The notes under the pieces: model-generated | The model's database searches: none | Seen by the model: the letters and a program-made list of their open reading frames with translations, nothing else | What the model was told of the DNA's origin: nothing | Shown: positions 23,478 to 33,586 of the stretch, one piece after another | How positions within the stretch are numbered: position 1 is the stretch's first letter | Layout of the letters: each line of letters opens with the position of its first letter | From: Knufia peltigerae | Lineage: Eukaryota; Ascomycota; Eurotiomycetes; Chaetothyriales; Trichomeriaceae | Reading direction: 5' to 3' | NCBI GenBank assembly: GCA_030247855.1 | Contig: JAPDRN010000111.1 | Location: forward strand, 1-64,000 | Length of the DNA stretch: 64,000 bases | Program-made: the position numbers and the translations under genes

Positions 23478-24970
23478 CTAATCTCCACCACCCACGGCCT
23501 CTACCTCTCTGGGAGCCTGCTGCTCGCGGTGCTGACCGCCTCGGCCACCGCCACGGCCACCACCACCCTGCCGTCTTTGTCTATCACCGCCTCTTTGCAT
23601 GCCCTCGCCGTCTGCGAATCCGTTCGTGCCGGACTCGCCGCCGCCAGGTCCCTCGCGAGCGAATCGTTCTCTCTCGGCCTTGACCACCGTCAGGACGCTT
23701 TCCAGACTGCGGCGCCAAACCATGAGGCGTCCCTGGATCTCAGCCCACTGCTTCTCACCGAAAACTCGGTAGGTGGCGCGCTGGACGAGGAATTCTTGCT
23801 TGAGCTGGCTGAGTTTGCCCTCGACGAGACCGGAACGGATGGCGTCAATCACCCACATTTCCACATCTTCGCTTGGAATTTGTAGGGCCGAGGCGATTGT
23901 GGAATAAGGTATCGAGCGGGTCGTCGAGGAAGCGGCGATGCTGGCTAGGGTGAGGAGGCGAATCTTGTTAGTCAAGGCTTCGGCGCTACTCTCTGGGATA
24001 CCTAGAGACGCTAGATCGTTGGTCTCGAGGAAATCGGTGTATGAAGAGTAATCGTCCGAGGAGAAGATTTCGAGAAGTTCAAAGAGGTTGTTGTCGGACT
24101 TTCGAATGGCTTGAACGGCATCATTGACGGTCAATGGCGTAAAATCTATCACATTCGGGTTGGTGAGGGCGGTTTTCAGTGTGCGTTTGGCGAGATCTTG
24201 AGCTTCTGGCTCCGATGATGACTCTGGCGGGATGGTCTCGAGGGCGTCGAGAAGATATTTGTAGTGCAGATCATCGTGACCAGTCTCAGATGCCACGTCG
24301 GCCACTGTGAGATACAGAGTGCGGGCGTCCTCGTCATCGAGTTGCCAAGTTGACAGCCAATTTGGAATATTCGTCTCCAATTGTGGTATTAAAGCCTCGA
24401 ATATCTGTGCAGAGGCGGATGATTTGATGACTTTCAATACAGCAAGGAAAACATGATAACGGGCGTCACTGGTAAGAGGAAGAACGTTGAAAATGGTCGT
24501 GAGGGTCTGGAGGGCGAGCGAGGAGCCGAAGGCAGGGGATGATGTGAGTGGCTGCTCGGACAGATACTGGCATATCCGGGCAAAAAATTGTTCGGAATTT
24601 GGTGACTGAAGCGAGAGGCTGATGAGGAGGTTGTACGCTGCTGTAAATTCTGTAGAGCTGTTATTACTTGTACAGGATGAAGTCGTTTCTGGGGTTAGAC
24701 ATCCTCACCTCGCTCAGGAGCAGAATTGAGCACAGAGGCTTTGGTTACGATCTTTTTCAGCACTTCATTCTTTTGCTGTTGTACTGAGGCCTCGTCTACA
24801 GGCTCCTGGGATTGTTCTGCCTCTCGAATTTGGTGTAGAAATTGCGCAACGTCTGCTTGAACGCCCGCTCCTTCCTCGGATTTGGCGAGGGTGTCGAGAT
24901 ACTGCGCCAACTCCTCTGCGAGTTCGGAGAACGATCCTTCGATCAAAAGGGTGTTTGAAGGGCCCGGCAT
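23478..24970 (-). CDS. eif3m: Translation initiation factor eIF3 subunit M (PCI protein)
   Basis: Two exons, 24709-24970 and 23478-24649, give 477 residues. The start MPGPSNTLLIEGSFSELAEE matches the family's N-terminus; the join reads SAPEREFTAAYNLLISL across a 59-base intron (donor GTGAGG, acceptor CTACAG). The PCI domain covers roughly residues 230-390 (LLTLASIAA, SIPYSTIASALQIPSEDVEM, VEGKLSQLKQEFLVQRATYR, FGEKQWAEIQGRLMVWR). The tail is Gly/Arg/Gln-rich and ends VEAVGGGD, as is common in mould eIF3m. The protein is part of the eIF3 complex that brings the 40S ribosome to mRNA. It lies downstream of Tfb3 on the same strand. Confidence 0.93.
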
Positions 24971-25311
24971 GGCGACGGTATTGTAATTTGAAGAGAAATT
25001 GAGGGCGACGGTGCTGGTATTGTCGTTATTGCCTGCGCCTGCGCTGCCGGCGACGCTTTGCTGCTGTGGGAGAAACTTCAAAATCGTGGAAATCTTGGCA
25101 CTTGCTTACATAACCACGAACTCGGCGCTGGTTCCACACTTTCCTACAATACGAGTTCCTTGCACAAGCGGAGAGGGAAGTGTCTGTGGACGCGTAAGGT
25201 GTAGGTATGTTTCAATTGTATCCACGTTCCACCATATTGGGTTGAATATTTACGTCAGATGGTAAGGGTATTCAATCAACATCTTGCGAGCTCGAGTGTC
25301 CTGAATCGTCC
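24971..25311. other. Intergenic region, tandem genes
   Basis: 341 bases between the stop of Tfb3 and the start of eIF3m, both on the - strand. It should hold the eIF3m promoter. No gene is seen. Confidence 0.5.
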
Positions 25312-26218
25312 TCAGTGTTGCACCGAGACAGGTACAGGCTTCGCCACCATTTCGTCCTCAATGAATACCCCCAAGCCAGCAAAAGCCTTCCAAAGACATT
25401 CGTCCATGTATTGATGAAAGTCGTACCCGGCGGCAGACATAGCTTCCGATGGTTTTCCCCTTGCGCGAGCAACATAACTGTCCTTGACTTGATAGTAGTC
25501 TCTCGTCCGCGGCATGCCCATGAAAGGATCGTACGGCGCTTTGGGCGCTGGGGCGACCACCGGCTTCAAGCCTTTGATCAAGCCACTTGGATCTGCAGCA
25601 TCCTTGGGCGTATTCTGTCGTTTCGTTGGTCGTGTGCCAGCATCGTTTGTGGCTTCGGTCGCATCCGTTTTGATACCGTTTGCGATAGCATACTCCTTGA
25701 GCTTTCGCCTCGTGGCTTGAACATCTATCTTGAGAACCAAATTCATGATGAGCTCTTCTTTCAGTTCGAGATAATCATCATAGTCTCTCTTTGACTCGAA
25801 TTCTTCCTCTCGACGGTCGAGACTAGCAAGAGAGATTAGACATGTTCCCCGGCATTTAGAGGGGCAAAGGGATACAACATACGTCTTGCCCACAGTCTTC
25901 CGGATTTCCACTTCACGCTCGATTTTGAGATCCTCAAAAGTCTGTGGTCGCCATTCACGTTTCCAGAGATTGACATGACACCCTGCTACAGGACATTCTG
26001 CTTTGCCACTGGAGAAGTTTCGATCTACACACCCTTCACATATTCGGTGGTAGCATTTCGTGTTGATCTTGAACCGAAGTCCGGGATGTGTACGAGGGTC
26101 ACTGCCACAGACTGGACATTTATTCGCTCCTAAGAGTAAACAATTAGCAACAGAAAGTTCATTCGTGATGGTCAAGAGCTCAGGGTTTCTGCTTACCAAG
26201 AGAATCTTCGTCGTCCAT
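25312..26218 (-). CDS. tfb3: Tfb3/MAT1, CDK-activating kinase assembly factor of TFIIH
   Basis: Three exons, 26197-26218, 25883-26129 and 25312-25822, give 259 residues. The start MDDEDSLG joins ANKCPVCGSDP. An N-terminal C3HC4 RING finger uses Cys12, Cys15, Cys33, His35, Cys38, Cys41, Cys53 and Cys58. After the second join, VGKTLDRREEEFESKRDYDD matches the MAT1 central coiled coil, and the C-terminus reads ECLWKAFAGLGVFIEDE. The family bridges the cyclin-CDK module to core TFIIH for transcription and repair. The second intron is exactly 60 bases and has no in-frame stop, so retaining it would only insert 20 residues, including three Cys, just after the RING. The gene shares a 363-base divergent promoter with the URI-like gene. 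Confidence 0.92.
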
Positions 26219-26581
26219 AATGACAGTCCTTCACCGAGATTCAGGTACCAATGTAGATGGAAGTTGAAGTGCTGGAAGATGAGGCCATCAGATTGCATGC
26301 GAAAGCATCATCCAGCATCACACCTCTTGCGACATACGAATATTCAAGATCTGGACAAATGGGCTGTGGAGATAAATGTCAGTGCGATGGACTCACGAGG
26401 CTGAATGAAGTACGTGGTGGTGACAAGGCAGCGTAATTTCAAATGACACAAATTTATACTGTTTTGGGCAGTGGCGTTGTCATTTCAGCATCGCTGATTA
26501 AAATTCCAGCCTGAATGATTCTGGAACAAATATCTGAACAAGGACACAAAACGCCATCTCAGAGTCTGTTCGTCACACACA
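26219..26581. promoter_or_regulatory. Divergent promoter region, Tfb3 / URI
   Basis: 363 bases between the two start codons, with no room for a third gene. Both products work with RNA polymerase machinery, so a shared promoter may be functional. Confidence 0.55.
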
Positions 26582-28321
26582 ATGGACGAATCTGCTCTTT
26601 CGCGTATTGAGCAGCAAAGGACCGAACTGGAAGCCAATATCGCTAAGCTCCGCAAGTCGCTCCGACACTGGCAAACTCTGGAAATTGATTACGAAAGTCT
26701 GAAGGAGGAATTTTCCGGTCTCTCAGTGGGAACTTCGGCTGAACTATGTTTGGAAGTCGCTCGAGATGCGAAGCTGGAGTTGGTCGATGATAAGGAGCTT
26801 CACACACTTCTCAAAGACAATAGCGGCCACCCTCGCCAACCCGCCCAGATTGTGGACCTTCTATCAAAGCGTGTTGAATATGTCGACCGAAATGTCCAAA
26901 CAGTCCGAAAACAATTATCTGACGCCGAAAAACGAAGGAATGCCTTATTACTAGCAGAAGAACCTGACCACCGGGATGATGCCGGACTCCCGCTGGCTGA
27001 AATTACCGAAGAACTGGACGAATCAGGACAGGTATTGTCCGGAAAGGTCGATATGCCTGGGTCAAGCGCACCACAATTGCTTGACGTATTGAAGAAAGCC
27101 GGCGTGACAGACTTGAAAGAAACAAATGGAACAATTACTCATGCCGAATCCATGGACCCTTCTCAAGTTGACCGTGTGGGGGCTGAAGAAAGTGTGCAAA
27201 ACGATTCTTCAAATGTCACAGCAGCTGCCGATGCCTTGCAGATGGTCGACGTGCCTACCTCCACTGACGATACAGAAGAAGAGGCTCAACTACGCAAAGA
27301 AATGCTGGAGTACGCCCAGGGAATGGACGAGGTTGGCGCTATCGTGGCTGAACTCGACCTGGAAGAAGACGGCTCAGATGTCTCATACGATGACCAAGAT
27401 GATGCATTTGAATTCGACTCTGACATGGAGTATCACGACGATGTCGAAGAGGATGAGTCAGAAGATGACACCGGTAAAAGCAAGAATCGCCTGACAGTAC
27501 CAAGGGGTTACCGAAAAAAGATGGAGGAACTACAGGAAAAACTTGGTTTGAAGAACTTAGGACCAGAGTCAGAGACCGCTGTCATCGGTCAACAATCACG
27601 ACCTTCAGCCGCTGAAGCTGCAAGGAAAGCAGCGCTTGCACGGCATGATCAGTCCACGAAGAGCAGCCTAAAGTCCACATTGGCGAATGACGATACAACA
27701 GCAAAACCAAGAACAGGTAAAAAGAAGGTGGCGTTTGCATCCGAGCTGGATATAGCACCTTCTGAACCCTCCAGCTCAGCACGCTCCAACGCTGAAACGT
27801 CACGGGAAGATTCAACGAACAATCCTACCGTTAGACCAATCAATGACTCTGTGGTAGAGAGACAACCACAGACAGAAGACGCACCTGCTCCTGATGCTGC
27901 ACCAGTCGCGCCCAGAAAACAATCACGTTTCAAGAGCACACGACAGGTGCAACCTCCAGCACCCTTATCTGCGCCTAATATGTCAGTTCCTCTGGCAGAT
28001 GTTGAAGGGGAATCCAAGAATCCAAGTTCTCCAACTTTTCCGTCTACGATCATATCGAGAGACCTTGTTGAAAGACCATCGCCTAAAACGACCAGTGCTC
28101 CTGACCCGAATGACTTCTCGGAAGAAAGCCACCAACGCGAGATCGCGATGGAGTATCAAAGGCATCGAATGAAGCGGATACATGCTCAAGATCGAGCCTT
28201 CGTTGGAGATGGAGAAGACGACAATTATGGCGAAATGATCACTTCCGGTAAAGGTAGAGGATCCGAAGGTGCTTCAGGTGAAAAGATTAGTCGATTCAAG
28301 GCGGCCAGACTCAATCGGTAA
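26582..28321 (+). CDS. bud27: URI/Bud27-like unconventional prefoldin
   Basis: Single exon, 579 residues. Residues 1-125 form an alpha-prefoldin-type pair of coiled coils (MDESALSRIEQQRTELEANI, then LSKRVEYVDRNVQTVRKQL) around a short beta region. The middle is acidic (YDDQDDAFEFDSDMEYHDD) and Ser/Pro-rich. The end reads FSEESHQREIAMEYQRHRMK, FVGDGEDD and SRFKAARLNR, the block known as DUF3835 in fungal Bud27 relatives. URI/Bud27 binds Rpb5 and helps assemble RNA polymerases, and acts in TOR-linked translation control in yeast. The start is the first ATG after the divergent promoter. Identity rests on domain order and the C-terminal block. Confidence 0.85.
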   Translation: MDESALSRIEQQRTELEANIAKLRKSLRHWQTLEIDYESLKEEFSGLSVGTSAELCLEVARDAKLELVDDKELHTLLKDNSGHPRQPAQIVDLLSKRVEYVDRNVQTVRKQLSDAEKRRNALLLAEEPDHRDDAGLPLAEITEELDESGQVLSGKVDMPGSSAPQLLDVLKKAGVTDLKETNGTITHAESMDPSQVDRVGAEESVQNDSSNVTAAADALQMVDVPTSTDDTEEEAQLRKEMLEYAQGMDEVGAIVAELDLEEDGSDVSYDDQDDAFEFDSDMEYHDDVEEDESEDDTGKSKNRLTVPRGYRKKMEELQEKLGLKNLGPESETAVIGQQSRPSAAEAARKAALARHDQSTKSSLKSTLANDDTTAKPRTGKKKVAFASELDIAPSEPSSSARSNAETSREDSTNNPTVRPINDSVVERQPQTEDAPAPDAAPVAPRKQSRFKSTRQVQPPAPLSAPNMSVPLADVEGESKNPSSPTFPSTIISRDLVERPSPKTTSAPDPNDFSEESHQREIAMEYQRHRMKRIHAQDRAFVGDGEDDNYGEMITSGKGRGSEGASGEKISRFKAARLNR

Positions 28322-29124
28322 GAGTCGATGCTCATGCCTCCTGGTGACAAATGTTTGAGCAGATGTCCAGGTATGTACGTACAATACAATGCTGAAACAG
28401 AACCTCTCGGGAAACACATCAAAACACCAAATACGTGTTTGTACGTGAGAATAGCCCTGACCGTTACAATCCCTCGTGCAATTGTCTTTGTTGTTGCTGG
28501 AGCCGCTGAAGATCGCTCTATGCGTCTATGGAAGTTGCAGTTCATCCCATCTGAATCTTCCACTACGACTGGCTCCAAGATGAAATCTCGTTGGGCTCTC
28601 TGACGCCTCCTCCCTCTGCAATGGATACGGCGATTCGTTTCACCCTACACAGTTGACGGTCTTTACATCGCATCGTGATGAATCACTGCGATTGATCTTG
28701 TTTAATTTCGACTTCGCGAAGAGAGATAGAGTCAATGCTTCGTACAATGGTAGCGTGTACGAAGAATGACGAGCTTGACATCGTCGGAGACTCTCGCCTT
28801 TCGCCTCTTGCCGCCACACAATCAAAATATTATACCATGACTAAATACCATTTGTACATGATGGAAATGCATCATTCAGTGCTCATACAAAGGTCGACAA
28901 TGGCCCTTTAGCGGCTCTGTTTCTGCGTCTCTCTCTATTCTCGTTCCCCGTCTTTCAATCCTCTCGGCAACTCCTTCTAGCTTCATGGCTAACGCCGGCT
29001 TCTTCTGATGCCCCACTGTTCTACGGCAGCATAAAATCCTCACCGTCCCTCCCGCTTCATACTTGTTCTTTTTTTTCCTACTTTGAACTCTCTGTCCGAT
29101 ACGCTATAGACAACGCCCGACAGC
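28322..29124. other. Intergenic region, 0.8 kb
   Basis: 3' UTR of the URI-like gene and promoter of the MFS gene. Short open frames here have no recognisable content. A pyrimidine-rich stretch lies near 29058-29081, just before the MFS start. Confidence 0.5.
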
Positions 29125-30879
29125 ATGGACGCGAAACGACCACTAGGAGGGCACGAACTAGATGTGATATCACCATCGCTGTGCACGCAAGATGTGTCCA
29201 TCGAAGCCTGTCCTGCCGGCATCTTACCAACGATGGACGAGACCGAAAGCCCGGTCAAACATAGAAGCAAATTCCGAATCACCATGATTCTAATTGCTCT
29301 ATACCTATCTCTTTTTGTTGCCGCACTGGACGCCACCATCGTTGCTACTGCGCTCCCTAAAATCACGGCTGATCTTCACTCTGCTGCCGGCTACATCTGG
29401 ATCGGAGGAGCCTATCTGATTGCCAATGCCGCTGCTGCACCTATCTGGGTCAAATTGTCGGACATTTGGGGTCGGAAGCCAATCTTCCTTGCAGCTCTTG
29501 TCGTATTCTTCGCGAGCTCTATCATCTGTGCTGCAGCTGTTGACATGCAGATGCTTATTGTTGGCCGCAGCTTTCAAGGTGCTGCAGGCGGCGGTCTCAT
29601 ATGTATGGTCAATGTCGGAATATCCGATCTGTTCAGCGTGCGCGAAAGAAGTCTTTGGCTCGGTTTCTGTGAGGGAATTTGGGCGTTCAGCGGAGCTGTA
29701 GGACCTCTTCTGGGTGGTGCCTTTGCACAATCCGCAACCTGGCGCTGGTGCTTCTGGTGCAACTTGCCCATATCAGGCACTGCCTTTGTGTTGATCGTCT
29801 TCTTCCTCGACGTCCACAACCCGCGAACACCAGCAATTGAAGGGATCAAAGCTATTGACTGGTTTGGATGCATCTCTATTCTGGGCGTCACCGTGATGCT
29901 TCTTCTTGGTCTGGATCTTGGTGGAGCAGTTTATCCTTGGGGCTCTGCCAAGGTTGTATGCCTGATCGTCTTTGGTGCATTGATGGTTCTGGTATTTATT
30001 TACAGCGAGAAGAAGCTGGCCAGGTATCCTGTCATACCTCTTTCTCTATTTGGCACGAGAAATGTTGCCACACTTCTCGTCACATTTTTCCATGGCGTGG
30101 TAAGTACCTTCCGGTGAGCTTGCTACCAAGTTCCAGTGATTGACTATTTGCAGGTCTTCATGGCGGCAGAGTACTACCTTCCACTCTACTTTCAGAGCGT
30201 AAAAGAGTCCTCCCCTCTCAAATCGGGTTATCTTTTGGTGCCACTTATTGTTGCCACGGCTGGCACCGGCGTCCTCAATGGCGTCTTCATCCATCGTACT
30301 GGCCAGTACAGACCGTCACTTTGGATTGGCCCAGTACTCCTCACGTTGGGAACTGGCCTCTACTTGATGCTCGATGCCAACTCAAGCATCGGTATGATAA
30401 TCGGATTCGAGATCATTGGAGGAATCGGATCAGGGCTTCTGTTCGAGCCTCCTCTGATTGCCATCCAGCAAGGAGTGCACCAGGACGACGTTGGTACCGC
30501 GACTTCGACTCAAGCTTTTATCAGAAGCATGGCACTATCGTTGAGCGTCATCGTGGGTGGCATTGTGTTCCAACAAAGTATGGACCTTCGAAGATCAAAC
30601 TTGATCGCAGCCGGCCTGCCACTATCTGTCGTGGAAGAACTCTCCGGGAAAAACGCCGGTGCAAACGTTGACGTCGGACGCAATCTTCCGCCTGGTCAAG
30701 GTCGTGCCGTTAAAGACGCCTTCGCCTGGAGCATTCGAAACATGTTTATCATGTTCACTATCCTTGGAGCGCTCAACATAGTCGCAAGCTTGTTTATCAA
30801 GAAGACCAAACTGTCCAAGGAACATCGGGAGACTATTACTGGTCTCAAAAACAAAGATACGTCGTCACCAGTGCCTTGA
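29125..30879 (+). CDS. MFS drug:H+ antiporter, DHA2 (14-TM) type
   Basis: Two exons, 29125-30099 and 30154-30879, give 566 residues, joined in phase 0 (FFHGV then VFMAAEYYLPLY) over a 54-base intron. After a 50-residue hydrophilic N-terminus, helix 1 reads MILIALYLSLFVAALDATIV. Family motifs: the DHA2-type VAALDATIVATALP in helix 1, motif A LSDIWGRKP after helix 2, GRSFQGAAGGG in helix 4 and motif C-like GAVGPLLGGAF in helix 5. The rest shows further hydrophobic segments expected of a 14-helix exporter, with QSVKESSPLKSGYLLVP in the second half. Members export toxins, antibiotics or host/secondary metabolites across the plasma membrane; the substrate cannot be told from sequence. No biosynthetic cluster is next to it. 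Confidence 0.93.
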
Positions 30880-31875
30880 TTCTACTGATGGGCCTTCATC
30901 CATATAAGTGACATCCGCCTTTCAACTTGTGGTTGTGACTTTATCGACACTGACGCGGACGCTTCGATTTCAACATCAGACTCAAGAGAAGAGTACTGCC
31001 CTAGAACCTTCTGGGCTGAACAATACCTCTACACCCGCGTCGGATCCGGTGATGCTCAAGCACCGTCAACAACAGCACTCCTTCTTTTTGGAGTCTAATC
31101 TTCGGGCTCTCGGTGATGCTTAAGCACCGTCAACAACAGCACTCGATCATTTCAGAGACTGATATGCCGCCCATGTGCGTCTGCAACATTGCACAACGGA
31201 GACGGTGAGCTTCCCACCAACCAAAACCAGCAATTCATGTCACGTAGATTCACTTAAACCACCAGGCAGTCTCTCGGGACTTCTGGTTGCGGTGAGCTTC
31301 GCACCGATATCAACAGCACAAAACTCGCTTCCATGGCGAATTGAATGAAGTATTGTCATATCGCCACTTGTAAGGCTCCCGATGCATGCGTCTATCTTAA
31401 AGTACGGTGCTTTTGAGGTTTCGCTTTGTATCCGGTACAGTATTTCATTTCTTCGAACCCATCTCCGTCTCAAGCATATATGATATCTAACTCCAGCCCG
31501 TGAGAGAAAAATTCAGCAAACGTGCATCGTCCCAGAATTGTCAGCCCTTTCTCGAAACATCGTATAGTTGAGGAGATTGAGGCTTTTGTCTTAACAAGGC
31601 AGTGTTGGGAGCTTGAGTATGGCCCCACAGCTGGTAGCCCGGGGCACCTAGATATGCTCACGGTACCACCTATTTGTGGGTTGTAGATGATGATATTAGC
31701 CGGCGTCATCAGCCCGCTACGGGTCGTTTGGTGCTACTACGGGAGCGGCAGATGGGCCAGTCCGAAACATCATTCCAAGCTAAATCGGTCTGCATGAATA
31801 TATCACAGTATTGTTACTAGTTAATTTCACATTCCAGTCCAAGGATATGACTACTCGACCTAGCAATTGTTTTCT
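30880..31875. other. Intergenic region, 1.0 kb, with degenerate repeats
   Basis: No intact gene is seen. It holds the degenerate repeat set at 31047-31319 and short frames without splice logic. Confidence 0.5.
31047..31319. repeat. Degenerate direct repeats of about 30-34 bases
   Basis: Copies at 31047-31080 and 31111-31144 are 34 bases long and differ at one position; the core is CGGTGATGCT followed by AGCACCGTCAACAACAGCAC. Weaker relatives lie at 31203-31236 and 31290-31319 (CGGTGAGCTT, CACC, CAGCA shared). Spacings are 64, 92 and 87 bases, so it is not a simple tandem array. Confidence 0.75.
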
Positions 31876-32807
31876 ATGTTATGCGCTTTCCCTTCGATGA
31901 GTTCTATCAAATTGCTATTCTCACCTACGCGACTCACCTCTGCTACTCGCCTCCCCACATCCTTCGTCTCGATCAACTCGGCGTTGTTTAGCTCCAGCAA
32001 GAGAATCAATATGGCGAGTACCCAGAAAAGTGAGTTGTGTTTGACTTTGATATCATATAGGGCTAAATCTAGCGCACAGCTCGATGGAACCAGAATATTG
32101 GGCCTGCGGTGTCTTCGTTAACCCCAGCATCTCAGCCTAGCCGGGTCAAAATAACGGGCAAGACAGTCACACTGGAGCCCTTGGCACCGAGTCATGCTAT
32201 TGATCTATGGCCGGAGATCCAGGACGAGAACACTGGCCACATCTGGACATACATGAGCGACGGGCCGTATCGATCACTTGAAGATTTCCAGAAAGCCGTC
32301 ACAACCAAATCCGAGTCTAAGGACTTGGTGTTTTCGGCCATAGTGAACATTCGAACCCAGAAACCCGTTGGCTGGGCTTGCTACATGCGTATTGATCCCA
32401 ACAACCGTGTGGTCGAAGTCGGCAATATCCTGTTCTCACCGTCACTGCAACGAACGAAAGCTGCAACTGAGGCGATGTACCTTATGATGAAACATGCATT
32501 CGAGGATTTGGGCTATCGCAGGTATGAGTGGAAATGCGACAACCACAACGGACCCTCGAAACGAGCCGCATTACGATTCGGCTTTACGTTCGAAGGTGTG
32601 TTCAGGCAGCACATGATTTACAAGGGGAGGTCAAGAGACACTGCTTGGTTCTCGATGGTGGACACGGATTGGCCTATGATCAAGAGTGCGTTTGAAAAAT
32701 GGCTCGATGATAGCAACTTTGACCATGATGGAAAGCAATTATGCCGGCTGGAGGACCTGAGGGAGACGGTGCCCGCGCAGAGAGGGCCCGTCACTCTTGA
32801 TTTATAA
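31876..32807 (+). CDS. GNAT N-acetyltransferase, RimJ/RimL-like, with mitochondrial-type leader
   Basis: Two exons, 31876-32029 and 32128-32807 (98-base intron, GTGAGT...CCCCAG), give 277 residues. The catalytic part has the layout of the RimJ/RimL-like GNAT group: KTVTLEPLAPSHAIDLWPEI, VGWACYMRIDPNNRVVEVGN, the acetyl-CoA loop region FSPSLQRTKAATEAMYLMMK, then DNHNGPSKRAALRFGFTFEG and YKGRSRDTAWFSM. In-frame ATGs lie at 31876 and 32011. The long form adds 45 residues with six basic and no acidic residues, typical of a mitochondrial leader; the short form begins MASTQKTSQPSRVKITG and is 232 residues. The gene may therefore make two forms. The substrate is unknown; relatives acetylate protein N-termini or small amines. 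Confidence 0.85.
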
Positions 32808-33586
32808 GGTGACTATCAGACGATGATAGACTAGTCAGTAAACTATTCATAGAGGCGAGTTTTTGCTGCTGGTAGGCCTTCCAAAACGAGTGAGAGGTTC
32901 TGATGATTGTCACACATGGAGGGTTAGCTTTTAGGTAGGCAAACTTAGGTGGACTTTTTCATAAGCTCCGAGTAAATGTGTGGGAGGAGAAGAAAGCTTC
33001 ATCCAGATATGGTGCACCAGTGTTTGTGTCAAATAGATAGATGGAGGAATCCCGAACAGCGGTGGGACTTAATTCACGCGATGCCATTGTTGTCGCTGTT
33101 CATTGTGAATAAGTAATTGTTGCTCGCAGTCAGGCAAACAATACTTCAGCTGAGCATAACACGAGTCCCCACCCACCGCGGAAGAGCAAAAGGTGCGGCA
33201 GCTGGCAAAGATTATTGTCCCCGTTAAGAAGTCAATAGGACTTGAGTGAGTGAAAGCGATAGGGAAAAAAAAAGACACAATGCCAATCCACTGTAGCTAG
33301 GGTCTTGATATTCATCCTCATGGACCATCCCACATTCTACATATATGAATGACAAAAGGTGGCAACCCTTTATTCCTGCTGATTTGGGACTAGACCGCTT
33401 TTGGGTCCTGACCTGCTCCTCCGCCCAAATTTCTCTGACCTGGCAAGAGCCACCACCTTGTCAAGACAGCTCTCCATCTCTCACAACCTCGCATTGGGAC
33501 TCGACGGACTCACTCTGGCTGCTGGACAGTTCAGAATTGATTACTTCTGTCTCATTTATCACCAACTAGGCGGTGGTCAACCGGCA
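32808..33586. other. Intergenic region, 0.8 kb
   Basis: Between two genes on the + strand. The frame of the next gene stays open upstream to about 33401 but has no ATG before 33587, so I leave it as 5' UTR. No other gene is seen. Confidence 0.45.

Noticed and set aside
23250..23885. 211-residue open frame antisense to eIF3m
   Set aside because: Lies fully over the conserved eIF3m coding exon and its Gly/Arg tail; a shadow frame.
32808..33586. N-terminal extension of the basic nuclear-type protein (open frame from 33401)
   Set aside because: The upstream part has only non-ATG starts and a Leu/Ser-rich composition unlike the rest of the protein.
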